From: a virus
Strand: one strand, 5' to 3'
Length of the DNA stretch: 64,000 nt
Virus record (IMG/VR): IMGVR_UViG_3300033153_008530
Coordinates: 1 to 64,000 of that record
The position numbers and the translations under genes were made by a program. The notes beneath the pieces were generated by a model, which had not been told where the DNA came from, ran no database searches, and saw only the letters and a program-made list of their open reading frames with translations. Shown here in pieces: positions 6,387 through 13,962 of the stretch; the first letter of the stretch is position 1, and each line of letters begins with the position of its first letter.

Positions 6387-6778
6387 ATTTTGTACAACAA
6401 CACCAAAAAGGTTTGCAAGCCTTTTTGTGGTCTTTGGCTGAATAATACTTTGTATAGAGGTATAAGGCACATTGATTAGAGGACACTCTGCAGGTATTAG
6501 GAATCTAATATCTGACTGTTTAGCAACAGAATTAAATGGTGAAATTTGTAGGCAACAGATCTAAAGCATCTATAAACGTTAGTAACTTGAATTAGGCGTG
6601 ATACCCATCAAGTGCACATTATCCTGTAGCGGGAATTTCAATGATAGTTCAAGAGCAGTCTTGCGGAGAACTATTGAGAGATATTTTGTAGTTAGTGTGT
6701 TAACGTAGATAAGACCTATATCATCAAATATTTGCAGGGAAAACTTAATCCTGTAAGACCACGTTGTTGTGCTTTTTT
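6387..6778 (+). ncRNA. Candidate structured non-coding RNA, about 390 nt
   Basis: Lies between early motif 7 and a weak terminator. There is no ORF longer than about 19 codons (an example starts at an ATG near 6537). Hairpins are visible: CAAAAAGG/CCTTTTTG near 6402-6427; ATAGTTC/GAACTAT (6644-6650 with 6668-6674) enclosing AAGA/TCTT; TGCAGG/CCTGTA near 6733-6755. The base composition is less AT-rich than the intergenic DNA. It does not match a tRNA, and I recognise no RNA family. Could be a regulatory or protein-binding phage RNA. Confidence 0.4.
6760..6778 (+). terminator. Weak intrinsic terminator
   Basis: Short stem CACG/TGTG around TTGT followed by CTTTTTT. Confidence 0.35.
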
Positions 6779-6819
6779 AGTAAAGTTAAAAGACAACCTT
6801 AAAAAACTATTTCTCTTTT

Positions 6820-6832
6820 CAACTCCTTACTA
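6820..6832 (+). promoter_or_regulatory. Early motif copy 8 (CAACTCCTTACTA)
   Basis: Located 73 bp before the ATG at 6893, the longest leader in the set. The leader contains a hairpin (CTATAA/TTATAG around AAG, extended by wobble pairs) that could protect the mRNA 5' end. Confidence 0.55.
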
Positions 6833-6892
6833 TACCTGCGTCTATAAAAGTTATAGGTGCGCAACTAATCTAACATAATAAATTATATTACT

Positions 6893-7378
6893 ATGGCAGT
6901 AAATACAAGCCTTAAAGCATCTTGCATAAATACTTATAGCAAGTTAGACAGGAATCAGAATCCTATAGACGTATTCGTCTACAAAATCACTGGTACTAAA
7001 TCAGCGTTAGCACGTTATGAAGAACTCCAAGGAGATAATTATCGTGAAGACGAAGAGACAGGTGACGTCTTGTTCTTCTCTACAAGATATTTTGGAGAGA
7101 GTGGTAACATCATCATTACAGCAAATGATAAAATTGCACCTGATTTAAGTAGCGTTAAGAAACAAGCATCTCTTGTAAATCAGTTTGGAGGTCAAATTGG
7201 TGAGGCTTTAGCACAGAAAATAGCAGATCAACTGCTTGGTGTGAAAGCAACAACACCACCTGCTGAAACTCCTGTTGTGACAGAGAGTGAAGATAAGGCA
7301 GAAGAAGAGATAGTAGATGAGGTGGAAGAAAGTGAAGTTGATGAAACTATAGATGAAGATGCAGATTTTAATGCATAA
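6893..7378 (+). CDS. Early protein with long acidic C-terminal tail
   Basis: 161 residues. Residues 1-105 form a mixed alpha/beta domain (MAVNTSLKASC, VFVYKITGTKSALARYEEL, FFSTRYFGESGNIIIT, LVNQFGGQIGEALAQKIADQLLG). From about residue 120 the chain is a Glu/Asp-rich tail ending EDADFNA. The organisation of a small domain, a flexible acidic tail and an aromatic residue near the end recalls single-stranded DNA-binding proteins. I do not recognise the domain, so the function is open. Its leader hairpin and strong terminator suggest an abundant single-gene transcript. Confidence 0.6.
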   Translation: MAVNTSLKASCINTYSKLDRNQNPIDVFVYKITGTKSALARYEELQGDNYREDEETGDVLFFSTRYFGESGNIIITANDKIAPDLSSVKKQASLVNQFGGQIGEALAQKIADQLLGVKATTPPAETPVVTESEDKAEEEIVDEVEESEVDETIDEDADFNA

Positions 7379-7396
7379 TCAGATATTAAATGGAAT

Positions 7397-7425
7397 AAGG
7401 GTGTGTAATAGCACCCTTTTTTGTT
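7397..7425 (+). terminator. Intrinsic terminator
   Basis: AAGGGTG/CACCCTT stem (7397-7403 with 7412-7418) followed by TTTTTTG. Closes the early array. Confidence 0.75.
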
Positions 7426-7608
7426 TATTTTTTTAGTTTCCAAGTTTATTCATTACATTACTTACTGAATTTCAAAGCATAAATACAAAAAAAGAACTTT
7501 GAGACGCAAAGAGCTTTGATTGAGAAACCCTCTACATACGTACTATAATATAGTCAGTCAATACTAAATTACTATATTATATATAATACTATTATAATAT
7601 ATATAGCT
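7426..7608 (+). other. AT-rich intergenic region with short inverted repeats
   Basis: 183 bp without a gene. Several CAAAG/CTTTG repeats occur at about 7472-7520, one as CAAAG-AG-CTTTG. From 7540 on the sequence is nearly all A/T with runs of ATAT. Presumably holds the promoter of the gene at 7609; no clear -33/-7 pair was found. Confidence 0.3.
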
Positions 7609-7884
7609 ATGAATGTTATAACAACTAAAAACAAAGAAACAATAAGACAACTACAAATTGCAATACACAACATAAATAAAGATATGAATGCTTTACAGTC
7701 TTATATACATAGTAAGGGAGAAACTATTAGTATCCCGGAATGGATAGTAGATTATTACAATGTTGATATCCCAGTTTTGAAAAAATCACGGAGACAATAT
7801 GCAATTGATCAAGCTAATGATATGTTCTATGAAGATATTATAGATGATATGTGTAGTGAGTTTGATTATGATGACTATTATTAA
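7609..7884 (+). CDS. Small acidic hypothetical protein
   Basis: 91 residues starting MNVITTKNKE. Mostly helical (RQLQIAIHNINKDMNALQSYIH), ending in a very acidic, tyrosine-rich tail with FDYDDYY as the last residues. No family recognised. The downstream gene begins 13 bp after the stop, so they form a pair. The tail might be a protein-protein contact. Confidence 0.5.
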   Translation: MNVITTKNKETIRQLQIAIHNINKDMNALQSYIHSKGETISIPEWIVDYYNVDIPVLKKSRRQYAIDQANDMFYEDIIDDMCSEFDYDDYY

Positions 7885-7897
7885 ATCCCAAAACACT

Positions 7898-8140
7898 ATG
7901 AATGTTAATGAGCCTACTATAAGACAATTATCTCCACATCAATGGATTCCACAGGTAATGATGCATTTGTTTTATGAACAAATTGAAGAAGCAGCAAAAG
8001 AAATCTGGAATGTAGAGAATCATATACTTACTTTTGATCAGTGTAAAGATATTATAGAAGAATATCTGAAGATTAAGAGTTGGAACTTTCTAAACCCAAC
8101 ACCTGAAATATTAATACTTGACAATTACAGAATGAATTAA
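7898..8140 (+). CDS. Small hypothetical protein
   Basis: 80 residues from the ATG at 7898 (MNVNEPTIRQLSPHQW). I chose this start because an earlier in-frame ATG at 7844 would overlap the upstream gene. The peptide is helical and mildly acidic, with FDQCKDIIEEYLKIKSWNF near the C-terminus. Both this protein and its neighbour begin MNV and have an E/KTIRQL segment close to the N-terminus, which hints at distant duplication. Confidence 0.5.
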   Translation: MNVNEPTIRQLSPHQWIPQVMMHLFYEQIEEAAKEIWNVENHILTFDQCKDIIEEYLKIKSWNFLNPTPEILILDNYRMN

Positions 8141-8666
8141 GATGTAAGATAAGGCAGTCCTTTAAATGACGGTACTATTTCCTTATGTAGAGTGGCGTAG
8201 GACTCATCCTCTACAGCATCTTATTTATATAGGCGTTGAATGGCTTAAAAGTCCAGACGTGGTTGTACCAACTTAATAGAGAACAAAACACTTGCGTTGC
8301 CAACTCTCTACCTATTTTATTATCAAAATTGACAACTTTGTGGGTAATTTTTGATCACTATTGACAGAAATTAACCACTACTTATTTTAGTCAAATAATT
8401 AAAATACTGATTATCAAATGATTAGTATTAAATGAATTAGTGGTATAGATATAGTATATCTATCTAGTAATAATACAGCGGAACTGTTGAAAACCATTTG
8501 TCTTTACAGAGATGATGTAAGCATGGAGGGCCTGTAAGTACTCTAGTCAGACGGCTGTAGAAGCACGTATACCAAATTGTGGGTGAAGGGCATTAATTCT
8601 CTTTACCTACATTTGTTTTAATCTCAGTATTATAGCTATAATTATTAATTTTACAAAAACACTACT
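8141..8666 (+). other. Long non-coding stretch rich in inverted repeats (possible origin or structured RNA)
   Basis: No convincing gene; a 36-codon ORF (8166-8276, starts MTVLFPYVEW) is possible. Part 1 (8145-8223) can fold as a branched RNA: TAAGAT/ATCTTA closes a stem AAGG/CCTT and a perfect 7-bp stem TGTAGAG/CTCTACA (8186-8192 with 8209-8215). Part 2 (8374-8463) is AT-rich with nested inverted repeats: ACCACTA (8374) facing TAGTGGT (8438), an imperfect palindrome around 8404-8430, and a perfect 19-bp palindrome with 9-bp arms at 8445-8463. Candidate replication origin, operator or ncRNA; it cannot be decided from one sequence. Confidence 0.35.
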
Positions 8667-9146
8667 ATGAAAGATATTATACCCTTTACAAAAGATAATC
8701 TTCCTGTCATACGTATGATGGAAGCTTACGTAACGGAGAATCCTTATTGTGAATGTCATTTCCCAAGTCAACGTAAGTATGATCACTGTAGTCAAAAAAC
8801 TACAAGCATACATTTCTCAAAAGGAAAAGAAAAGAATTTAACCAATGTTTCATCCTGGATGGCAGTATGTACAAGATGTGATAGCATTTTAAATAACCCA
8901 AAGCATGCTAAGTTAGCAGTCAAATATGGTTATACTGATCCAGCACATGTGGTTTACCCTAAGAATAAAGTTATTTCAGCTTCTAAAGCTGCATTAAAAG
9001 ACATAAGTAACCATATTAAAGAAATGGTACAACCTTTTCTTTGGAAAAGAGAAGAGTATGTTAACCCAAAACATTTAAACACAAAAGAAACACGTAATCT
9101 TAATAGAGAATTAGGTGTTCACAAATTAAATATGAAAAACAAATGA
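8667..9146 (+). CDS. HNH-like zinc protein, probably degenerate
   Basis: 159 residues. A block from about residue 27 (NPYCECHF, then SIHFSKGKEK, then WMAVCTRCDSI and KYGYT) parallels the HNH domain of the protein at 13464-13871 (HPMCEAA, EIHHIKGR, WIAVCRNCHDWI, EMGYR). The HH pair of that protein is reduced here to IH, and the final CxxCH is CxxCD. Metal binding may persist but nuclease activity is doubtful. First gene of a three-gene operon with 4-bp overlap to the next. DNA or RNA binding is the most reasonable guess. Confidence 0.5.
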   Translation: MKDIIPFTKDNLPVIRMMEAYVTENPYCECHFPSQRKYDHCSQKTTSIHFSKGKEKNLTNVSSWMAVCTRCDSILNNPKHAKLAVKYGYTDPAHVVYPKNKVISASKAALKDISNHIKEMVQPFLWKREEYVNPKHLNTKETRNLNRELGVHKLNMKNK

Positions 9147-9784
9147 AAAAAAACACTAAAGAATCGGAGATCACATCATTAGAGAAAGTAGCGCTTCAAG
9201 CCACTCTTAAATTAAATAATGAACAATTAGATAATGTATTAACAGTATGTCTTGCAACAGCTGACTTTCGTAAGGCTGTAGAAATATTATGTGGAGTATA
9301 TGTGGAACCAGAAATAGGAACATATGGAATCATAGACTATGCAGGAAATAATTGTGCAGCTAAATTTATATCTTTTAATCCTTTTACAGAAAAGGTAGAA
9401 TATAGTTTTAGAAGACAAATAACTAATAGAGTTTACTGTCCAAATGGTATGGAACAAAAAGAGTTACAAGAGAGAGTTGATGAATTTGCACATATGTCAA
9501 GATCAGAAGTAGAAGAAAAACATGGTGGTTATGACTATCATTTTATTGTAACTGATCCAGATCATATGATGGATGATCATGATGACTGTCGTTTAAGTAC
9601 ATGGATAAATTGTGTTCATGAACATGAGAATCTTGCAATGAAAAAATCAAGACAACTACATGAAGATATAGATTGGAATGGTGAAGAGGATAATACATCT
9701 ATTACACCTGGAAAAATATCACTGTCGCTTGGAGAAACAAAGGCATTAGCTGAACTTAAAACTAAAATGATAAAAAATAAATAA
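9143..9784 (+). CDS. Hypothetical protein
   Basis: 213 residues. Begins with a Lys-rich MKKNTKESE followed by helices (LEKVALQATLKLNNEQLDNVL). A middle part contains YGIIDYAGNNCAAKFISFNP. There is a His/Asp-rich patch (TDPDHMMDDHDDCRL) around residues 138-153 that might bind metal. No family recognised. The start ATG overlaps the upstream stop (ATGA), and the next gene begins 3 bp after its TAA, so all three are co-translated. Confidence 0.55.
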   Translation: MKKNTKESEITSLEKVALQATLKLNNEQLDNVLTVCLATADFRKAVEILCGVYVEPEIGTYGIIDYAGNNCAAKFISFNPFTEKVEYSFRRQITNRVYCPNGMEQKELQERVDEFAHMSRSEVEEKHGGYDYHFIVTDPDHMMDDHDDCRLSTWINCVHEHENLAMKKSRQLHEDIDWNGEEDNTSITPGKISLSLGETKALAELKTKMIKNK

Positions 9785-9787
9785 CCT

Positions 9788-10150
9788 ATGAGATTAACTG
9801 TACACCTTGATAAACCATTTTTTGTTACTAAAGAGCAAAAAATATGGAAAGTGAAACTTGAGAATGGCAAAGAAGACACTGTCAGAAAACCTAAAAAGCC
9901 TAAGTGTATCGTGAATACACTTAGCTTCAAGGATCTTAGAAATAAAGACCAAATAAAAGAGAAACTTGCTTATGTAAAGAGTCATTATGGCATCAGAATA
10001 GCTAAAGAGACCACTCATAATTGGAAAAGGGGCCAACAAATGTATGAGGTTAAAGGAGTATCCCCAGATATTCAGTTAAATCTATCGCAAACATTAAAAG
10101 ACTTCTGCAAAAGAATGTATGATGAGGCAATAGAAAGAGCAAGTAAGTAG
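9788..10150 (+). CDS. Hypothetical basic protein
   Basis: 120 residues starting MRLTVHLDKPFFV. N-terminal beta segment, then a Lys-rich stretch (VRKPKKPKCIV), then helices (FKDLRNKDQIKEKLAYV; LSQTLKDFCKRMYDEAIERASK). Overall basic, no known motif. Last gene of the operon 8667-10150, followed by a large-loop terminator. Confidence 0.55.
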   Translation: MRLTVHLDKPFFVTKEQKIWKVKLENGKEDTVRKPKKPKCIVNTLSFKDLRNKDQIKEKLAYVKSHYGIRIAKETTHNWKRGQQMYEVKGVSPDIQLNLSQTLKDFCKRMYDEAIERASK

Positions 10151-10169
10151 TCTCCCTCGTAAGACGAAG

Positions 10170-10246
10170 AAAGTCACAGTAATGAGTATGTATATTACCT
10201 CTGTATAAGGAGGTGCAGCTACAGAAAGTTATTGTGACTTTTTTAT
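10170..10246 (+). terminator. Terminator with a 46-nt internal loop
   Basis: A 13-bp stem (AAAGTCACAGTAA at 10170-10182 pairs with TTATTGTGACTTT at 10229-10241, one wobble) is followed by TTTATTT. The loop can form ACCTC/GAGGT (10197-10201 with 10210-10214) or CTGTA/TACAG (10201-10205 with 10220-10224), two alternatives that share a base. Either a terminator with an insert or a small structured RNA. Confidence 0.6.
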
Positions 10247-10270
10247 TTATTAACAATTTAAAATATTATT

Positions 10271-10489
10271 ATGAAAAAGCTAAAAAATAATTTTTACAAA
10301 TGGCAAAAAATAGTTACTATATTTATATCACTGTTATATGTTATAGCAATCATAGTTGTAGTTAATGTTATGTCCAGTTGTTCAACAACTTATGAATCAG
10401 GTGCAAGAAAAATAGCACCAATAGTGCATAAATATGATGTTAAAGATATTAAATATCAAACATCACATAATGTATCACCTAAAGACTAA
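10271..10489 (+). CDS. Small membrane or lipoprotein-like protein
   Basis: 72 residues. A basic N-terminus (MKKLKNNFYKWQK) precedes one hydrophobic segment (about residues 14-34) ending VVNVMSSCSTTYESG. The cysteine after the helix could be a lipobox cysteine (VMSSC), although the N-region is longer than usual for a lipoprotein signal. The remaining 35 residues are hydrophilic. No family recognised. First gene of a three-gene unit; a 5-bp gap separates it from the next start. Confidence 0.5.
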   Translation: MKKLKNNFYKWQKIVTIFISLLYVIAIIVVVNVMSSCSTTYESGARKIAPIVHKYDVKDIKYQTSHNVSPKD

Positions 10490-10494
10490 TTATT

Positions 10495-10662
10495 ATGAGT
10501 GACAATGACAAGAATGTATTATACAGATATAAGAAAGATAATATATTGCATATAACACCTAATCTTCAGGTTGCTATTAAAAGAACCCAAGATGGAACAA
10601 TTGGTATGTTTAGAAATAATATATTAATTGATGAAATTATAATTGAACATGAAAAAATTTGA
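10495..10662 (+). CDS. 55-residue hypothetical protein
   Basis: Starts MSDNDKNVLYRYKKDN and continues as a beta-rich peptide (ILHITPNLQVAIKR, IGMFRNNILIDEIIIEHEKI). ATG at 10495, TGA at 10660-10662. It overlaps the following gene by 14 bp, which supports translational coupling. No family recognised. Confidence 0.45.
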   Translation: MSDNDKNVLYRYKKDNILHITPNLQVAIKRTQDGTIGMFRNNILIDEIIIEHEKI

Positions 10663-11509
10663 AAGACATTTTTATACTGAAGGTGAAAAAAAAGGATATG
10701 ACAGATATATAAATGCCTTTAACCTTCCATTGAAGTTGCAAAAATTCCTACATTATAAGAACAAATTACCTGGTCATATTTCTTATATAGATGTTGTTGA
10801 AAAAGATGAAACTATTAGTATGATATATAATAAAGCATCTATAGGAATGGGTAGTAAGAGTATTTATAAGAAAATAAGAGAAAAAATAGCATTTACTTAT
10901 TATAAAAAAGGAAGGTCAAATGCAAGAATTAAAATATGGTCCAATGGTAAAGCAAATGACATGTGGTTATTAATGACACAGCTTACCAAATATCTCAATA
11001 TAGATATTTCTTGGTTTGAACAGAAGGACCTTGGAGTTGAGGCGATTAAACATTGTATGACTAAAGGAATGTGGAGTATGATTATTTGTAATAAAATTAA
11101 ATCTAATGATGATTTAGTTAAGTATTGGATAAAATATTCTTTACGTATGAAAATAGATGAGAAATATGTTAATGAGATAAAAACCTTATTAAGTACTTTT
11201 CATACACATAATACAAGAAGGATTTTATATACGTCACATAATCCTAATAGTTTTTTAGAAAGTATATCTAACAAGGCATATAAACATACACCATGGTCAC
11301 CACCTGTTATAGATTATGATCAAATTGAAATGCTATGTGATAATTTAATGGCATTAGATGTGAAAGTAGACTGGTCTTCAACTAAAGAGCAGTTTTATGA
11401 AATTGAGAGAAAAACTATACTTGAAATAGATAAAGGTCTTAGACTATTTGAAATGTGGGATAAAGGACAAGATATAGGAAAAAATGCACTTAGTGACTTA
11501 CCGTTTTAA
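10649..11509 (+). CDS. Hypothetical protein, 286 residues
   Basis: I take the ATG at 10649 (MKKFERHFYTEGEKKG) rather than a TTG six bases earlier. The chain is basic and mostly helical. It contains IYKKIREKIAFTYYKKGRSN and an N-terminal domain with PLKLQKFLHYKN, and ends KNALSDLPF. No catalytic signature seen. Its size and position between small operons, and a strong terminator after it, support a real gene. The function is unknown. Confidence 0.6.
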   Translation: MKKFERHFYTEGEKKGYDRYINAFNLPLKLQKFLHYKNKLPGHISYIDVVEKDETISMIYNKASIGMGSKSIYKKIREKIAFTYYKKGRSNARIKIWSNGKANDMWLLMTQLTKYLNIDISWFEQKDLGVEAIKHCMTKGMWSMIICNKIKSNDDLVKYWIKYSLRMKIDEKYVNEIKTLLSTFHTHNTRRILYTSHNPNSFLESISNKAYKHTPWSPPVIDYDQIEMLCDNLMALDVKVDWSSTKEQFYEIERKTILEIDKGLRLFEMWDKGQDIGKNALSDLPF

Positions 11510-11545
11510 TGGTTGATGATAGGAATCGTTGACATAAAAGGAGAA

Positions 11546-11590
11546 AAGGGAAGTATTTTTTTAGTGTATTTATACTTCCCTTCCTTTTTA
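11546..11590 (+). terminator. Intrinsic terminator
   Basis: AAGGGAAGTAT/ATACTTCCCTT stem of 11 bp around a T-rich loop, followed by CCTTTTTA. Confidence 0.75.
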
Positions 11591-11693
11591 TATCTATATA
11601 GATGACATATATTTACTATATATCATTTAATAAACAATAATCTTTATAATTAAGAATTATATTTGAATAAGACTTTAGAAATAAAGATTATTA

Positions 11694-11942
11694 ATGTTAT
11701 ATCAACTACAAGATGGAAGAACAATTGAACTATCTATTGAGGATTACCTTAGCTACTCTGATCAAGAATTGCATCAATTAATAGGCAACGCCTATTATGG
11801 AGACTTTGTAAATAATCCTTCATATGGAAGTTCAATAACTAAACCAGGGAAACCTGATCCTAATCCTGCTGACGTTAAAAAACTATATAACATAACTGAT
11901 GAATCAAAACTTGCGGATAAAGATTTCCGTAATGAAGAATAA
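11694..11942 (+). CDS. Small hypothetical protein
   Basis: 82 residues starting MLYQLQDGRTIELSIEDYLSYSDQEL, which reads as a short beta hairpin followed by a helix. The second half is Pro/Gly/Asn-rich (PSYGSSITKPGKPDPNPADV) and likely disordered. No known enzyme motif. It is the first gene of a two-gene unit, 25 bp before the next ATG. Confidence 0.55.
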   Translation: MLYQLQDGRTIELSIEDYLSYSDQELHQLIGNAYYGDFVNNPSYGSSITKPGKPDPNPADVKKLYNITDESKLADKDFRNEE

Positions 11943-11967
11943 TTAATAACTTTTCTAAAACTATTAT

Positions 11968-12537
11968 ATGAATTCTAAAGTTAGAGTTACAGCTAATGAA
12001 GCTGGCTCTGTAATAAAAGTATCTGAAAAAAATCCTGAATATGGGAGTGTAAAAATAGAACAAACCAAGATTATGTTTAAAAAGAATGGTTGGGTTCAAA
12101 AAAAGAGACTTACTGCATTACTACATGGTAGTGTAGAAGAATTAAAAAGTATGAATTTTTTTAATGGACAAGAATTACCTGGCAATATTGTTATTACTGA
12201 ACAATTAGAACCATTTAATTCAGAAGATCCTGATAAAGATTTTAAGGTGGCTGGAGATACGGGTATTGTTTGTTGTGTAGATGGAGAGCCAATATACAGA
12301 ACAACATCCTATGATCAAGATCCATTATCTACTGATTATCTCGTTCAACATACAAATGGTGAGGATATTAAAGACGCCTATTTGAAAGATTTAGATAATC
12401 TAATGGACCAACAGAAAGAGAAAAAAAATAAGAAAGAAAATAAAAAAGAGGAAATAACTAAAGAAGAGAATGAAGAAGAAATATTAGAAGAAGATAATGA
12501 ATTGTCATCAGAAGATGACGCCCAGTTTACCTTATAG
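11968..12537 (+). CDS. Protein with basic/acidic tail, possible ssDNA-binding-like
   Basis: 189 residues. Residues 1-130 form a beta-rich domain (SKVRVTANEAGSVIKVSEK, GSVKIEQTKIMFKK, GWVQKKRLTALLHGS, VAGDTGIVCCVDGEPIY). Then comes a Lys/Glu coiled-coil-like stretch (about 145-165) and an acidic end finishing SEDDAQFTL. The acidic tail with a late aromatic residue resembles SSB-type tails seen elsewhere in this window. A single-strand-binding role is a hypothesis; a structural protein cannot be excluded. Confidence 0.5.
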   Translation: MNSKVRVTANEAGSVIKVSEKNPEYGSVKIEQTKIMFKKNGWVQKKRLTALLHGSVEELKSMNFFNGQELPGNIVITEQLEPFNSEDPDKDFKVAGDTGIVCCVDGEPIYRTTSYDQDPLSTDYLVQHTNGEDIKDAYLKDLDNLMDQQKEKKNKKENKKEEITKEENEEEILEEDNELSSEDDAQFTL

Positions 12538-12566
12538 AGTGTTATGCTCTAAAGGTTGAGTATACA

Positions 12567-12628
12567 GGCTTGCATGCGTTGCAAGTCAGAAAATAAAGGA
12601 AGTTGTCCACGGATGGCTTCCTTTTTTT
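12567..12628 (+). terminator. Tandem hairpins, second one a terminator
   Basis: First hairpin GGCTTGCA/TGCAAGTC (12567-12574 with 12580-12587, one wobble). Second: an 8-bp stem AAAGGAAG/CTTCCTTT (12595-12602 with 12617-12624) with a 14-nt loop, then TTTT. The pair resembles a terminator preceded by an extra RNA element. Confidence 0.65.
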
Positions 12629-12650
12629 AATTTATTTAAAACAGATTCCT

Positions 12651-13142
12651 ATGAAACCACAAGTATTTAAAAGTCTAAAAGACCTTAGAACAATCAGTAA
12701 TAACAATGTTAATTACAAAGGGCAATTAAAAGATTATCAACAAAAAGGAAATACATATAAAGGTAAGAAGTACATGTCATACCAAAGAGATATGTTTTGT
12801 CAAACACAGAATAACCTTTATAAAAGAGCATTGTTTGGATTAAATGTTTTTACTCAAGATGAGATAAAAGATATGAATCCAAACAAAAGAAAAAGAATTA
12901 AAAAAGTTAATTTAAAAGCACAAAATGTGTTAAATTTATATAAACAAGTTAAAACAAACTATCAACTAAATAGTTTTTTAGCACTTTATTTTCCAAATAA
13001 CAGAATTGGAAAGTTTGATATTATTGATTCTAGTTACATATCTAAAGTAACATTAAAAGAATTAAATATCTCAAAAAAAGATGTAATAGATCTATTTATT
13101 AAAGAAGGTGTTTTAGCAAATAATTTTTATAAGATAAAATGA
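12651..13142 (+). CDS. Hypothetical basic protein
   Basis: 163 residues from the ATG at 12651 (MKPQVFKSLKDLRTI). An earlier TTG at 12603 lies inside the terminator and is rejected. Very Lys-rich (NPNKRKRIKKVNLKAQ), helical, with a C-terminal part (VTLKELNISKKDVIDLFIKEGVL) that resembles a small helix-turn-helix. First gene of the long operon running to 19871. It overlaps the next gene by 4 bp. Confidence 0.55.
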   Translation: MKPQVFKSLKDLRTISNNNVNYKGQLKDYQQKGNTYKGKKYMSYQRDMFCQTQNNLYKRALFGLNVFTQDEIKDMNPNKRKRIKKVNLKAQNVLNLYKQVKTNYQLNSFLALYFPNNRIGKFDIIDSSYISKVTLKELNISKKDVIDLFIKEGVLANNFYKIK

Positions 13143-13486
13143 ATTTTGAAACATTAAATAATGAAGAATGGATCTTTATATATTTATATCTTAGTGATGT
13201 ACATCAGTATTATGATGATATTATTAATAAAGGAGGTATTGAACATCAAATACAAGGACCTTTTGGTGATTTGAAAGTATTTCAGAATTTTGATGACAAT
13301 AAAATTCAAGAAATATTATCAAGTTTAAAATATAAATACATAAAAGATATCATAAAAAAGATAGATCCAATATATGATATTATAGAAGATAGTGCTCCCT
13401 CTCTGGTAGAAAAAGTACAGAAAAGTGTATATGAGGACACAAAATCATTTGATTTAAATATTGATGATGAAGACGAAATTATGTAA
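13139..13486 (+). CDS. Acidic hypothetical protein
   Basis: 115 residues starting MNFETLNNEEWIFIYLYLSDV. Mostly helical with a final acidic segment (LNIDDEDEIM). Overlaps the upstream stop by ATGA. Its 3' end overlaps the HNH gene by 23 bp in another frame. No family recognised. Confidence 0.5.
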   Translation: MNFETLNNEEWIFIYLYLSDVHQYYDDIINKGGIEHQIQGPFGDLKVFQNFDDNKIQEILSSLKYKYIKDIIKKIDPIYDIIEDSAPSLVEKVQKSVYEDTKSFDLNIDDEDEIM

Positions 13487-13871
13487 AGGATGTAACAAAC
13501 AAAAAGTTATATGGAAGAATATTGGAGGAAATAGATATTGTAAATATTGTTGGGGTAAAATCCAACTAAAAAGCAAACCAACAAACTTTAAAAAGTTAAA
13601 ACCTATTTCCTTTAGTTCTTCCAAAAGAATAAAAGAAACCAAAGAATACTCTAAATTAAGAGAAATTTATCTCAATACGCACCCTATGTGTGAAGCAGCA
13701 GTATCTAACTGTAGTCTTAATGCTTCTGAAATACACCATATAAAAGGTAGAAATTCAAATTATTTACTTTGTAATGAATGGATTGCTGTCTGTAGAAATT
13801 GTCATGACTGGATAGAATTACATCCTAAAGAAGCTACAGAAATGGGATATAGGAAATCTAAAATAAGATAA
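13464..13871 (+). CDS. HNH endonuclease with N-terminal zinc ribbon
   Basis: 135 residues from the ATG at 13464 (an adjacent ATG at 13467 is equally possible). Zinc ribbon at about residues 6-27 (CKGCNKQ, CKYCW). HNH nuclease domain in the C-terminal half: a cysteine pair (MCEAAVSNC), the HH pair at residues 91-92 (SEIHHIKG), and a final CRNCHDW. This order matches the HNH family with structural zinc. Such proteins cut DNA; here it may act in recombination or packaging, or be a free-standing homing-type nuclease. A real start inside the preceding gene is typical of the tight operon. Confidence 0.75.
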   Translation: MMKTKLCKGCNKQKVIWKNIGGNRYCKYCWGKIQLKSKPTNFKKLKPISFSSSKRIKETKEYSKLREIYLNTHPMCEAAVSNCSLNASEIHHIKGRNSNYLLCNEWIAVCRNCHDWIELHPKEATEMGYRKSKIR

Positions 13872-13872
13872 A

Positions 13873-13962
13873 ATGCCAGTTACTGATATAGAAATATTTG
13901 TATTAATTTCTATAATGGGCTTTTTTCTAATAATAAGATTTCATAAAACTAAGAAAAAATGA
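13873..13962 (+). CDS. 29-residue single-pass membrane peptide
   Basis: ATG at 13873, one base after the HNH stop, and TGA at 13960-13962 overlapping the next ATG. Sequence: a short acidic head (MPVTDIEIF), a hydrophobic helix (about 8-22) and a basic tail (RFHKTKKK). The coupling on both sides is the main support; such micro-proteins are easily false positives. Confidence 0.4.
   Translation: MPVTDIEIFVLISIMGFFLIIRFHKTKKK

Noticed and set aside
6387-6778. Possible tRNA or tRNA-like gene in the early non-coding unit
   Set aside because: No cloverleaf with T-loop and D-loop consensus could be laid out on either strand; only hairpins unrelated to tRNA.
8301-8313. CAACTCTCTACCT, a near match to the early motif
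   Set aside because: Two or more mismatches and no ORF or terminator unit at the usual distance; kept only as a weak possibility.
12603-12650. Earlier TTG start for the gene at 12651
   Set aside because: It lies within the loop of the terminator hairpin and gives an unlikely N-terminus.
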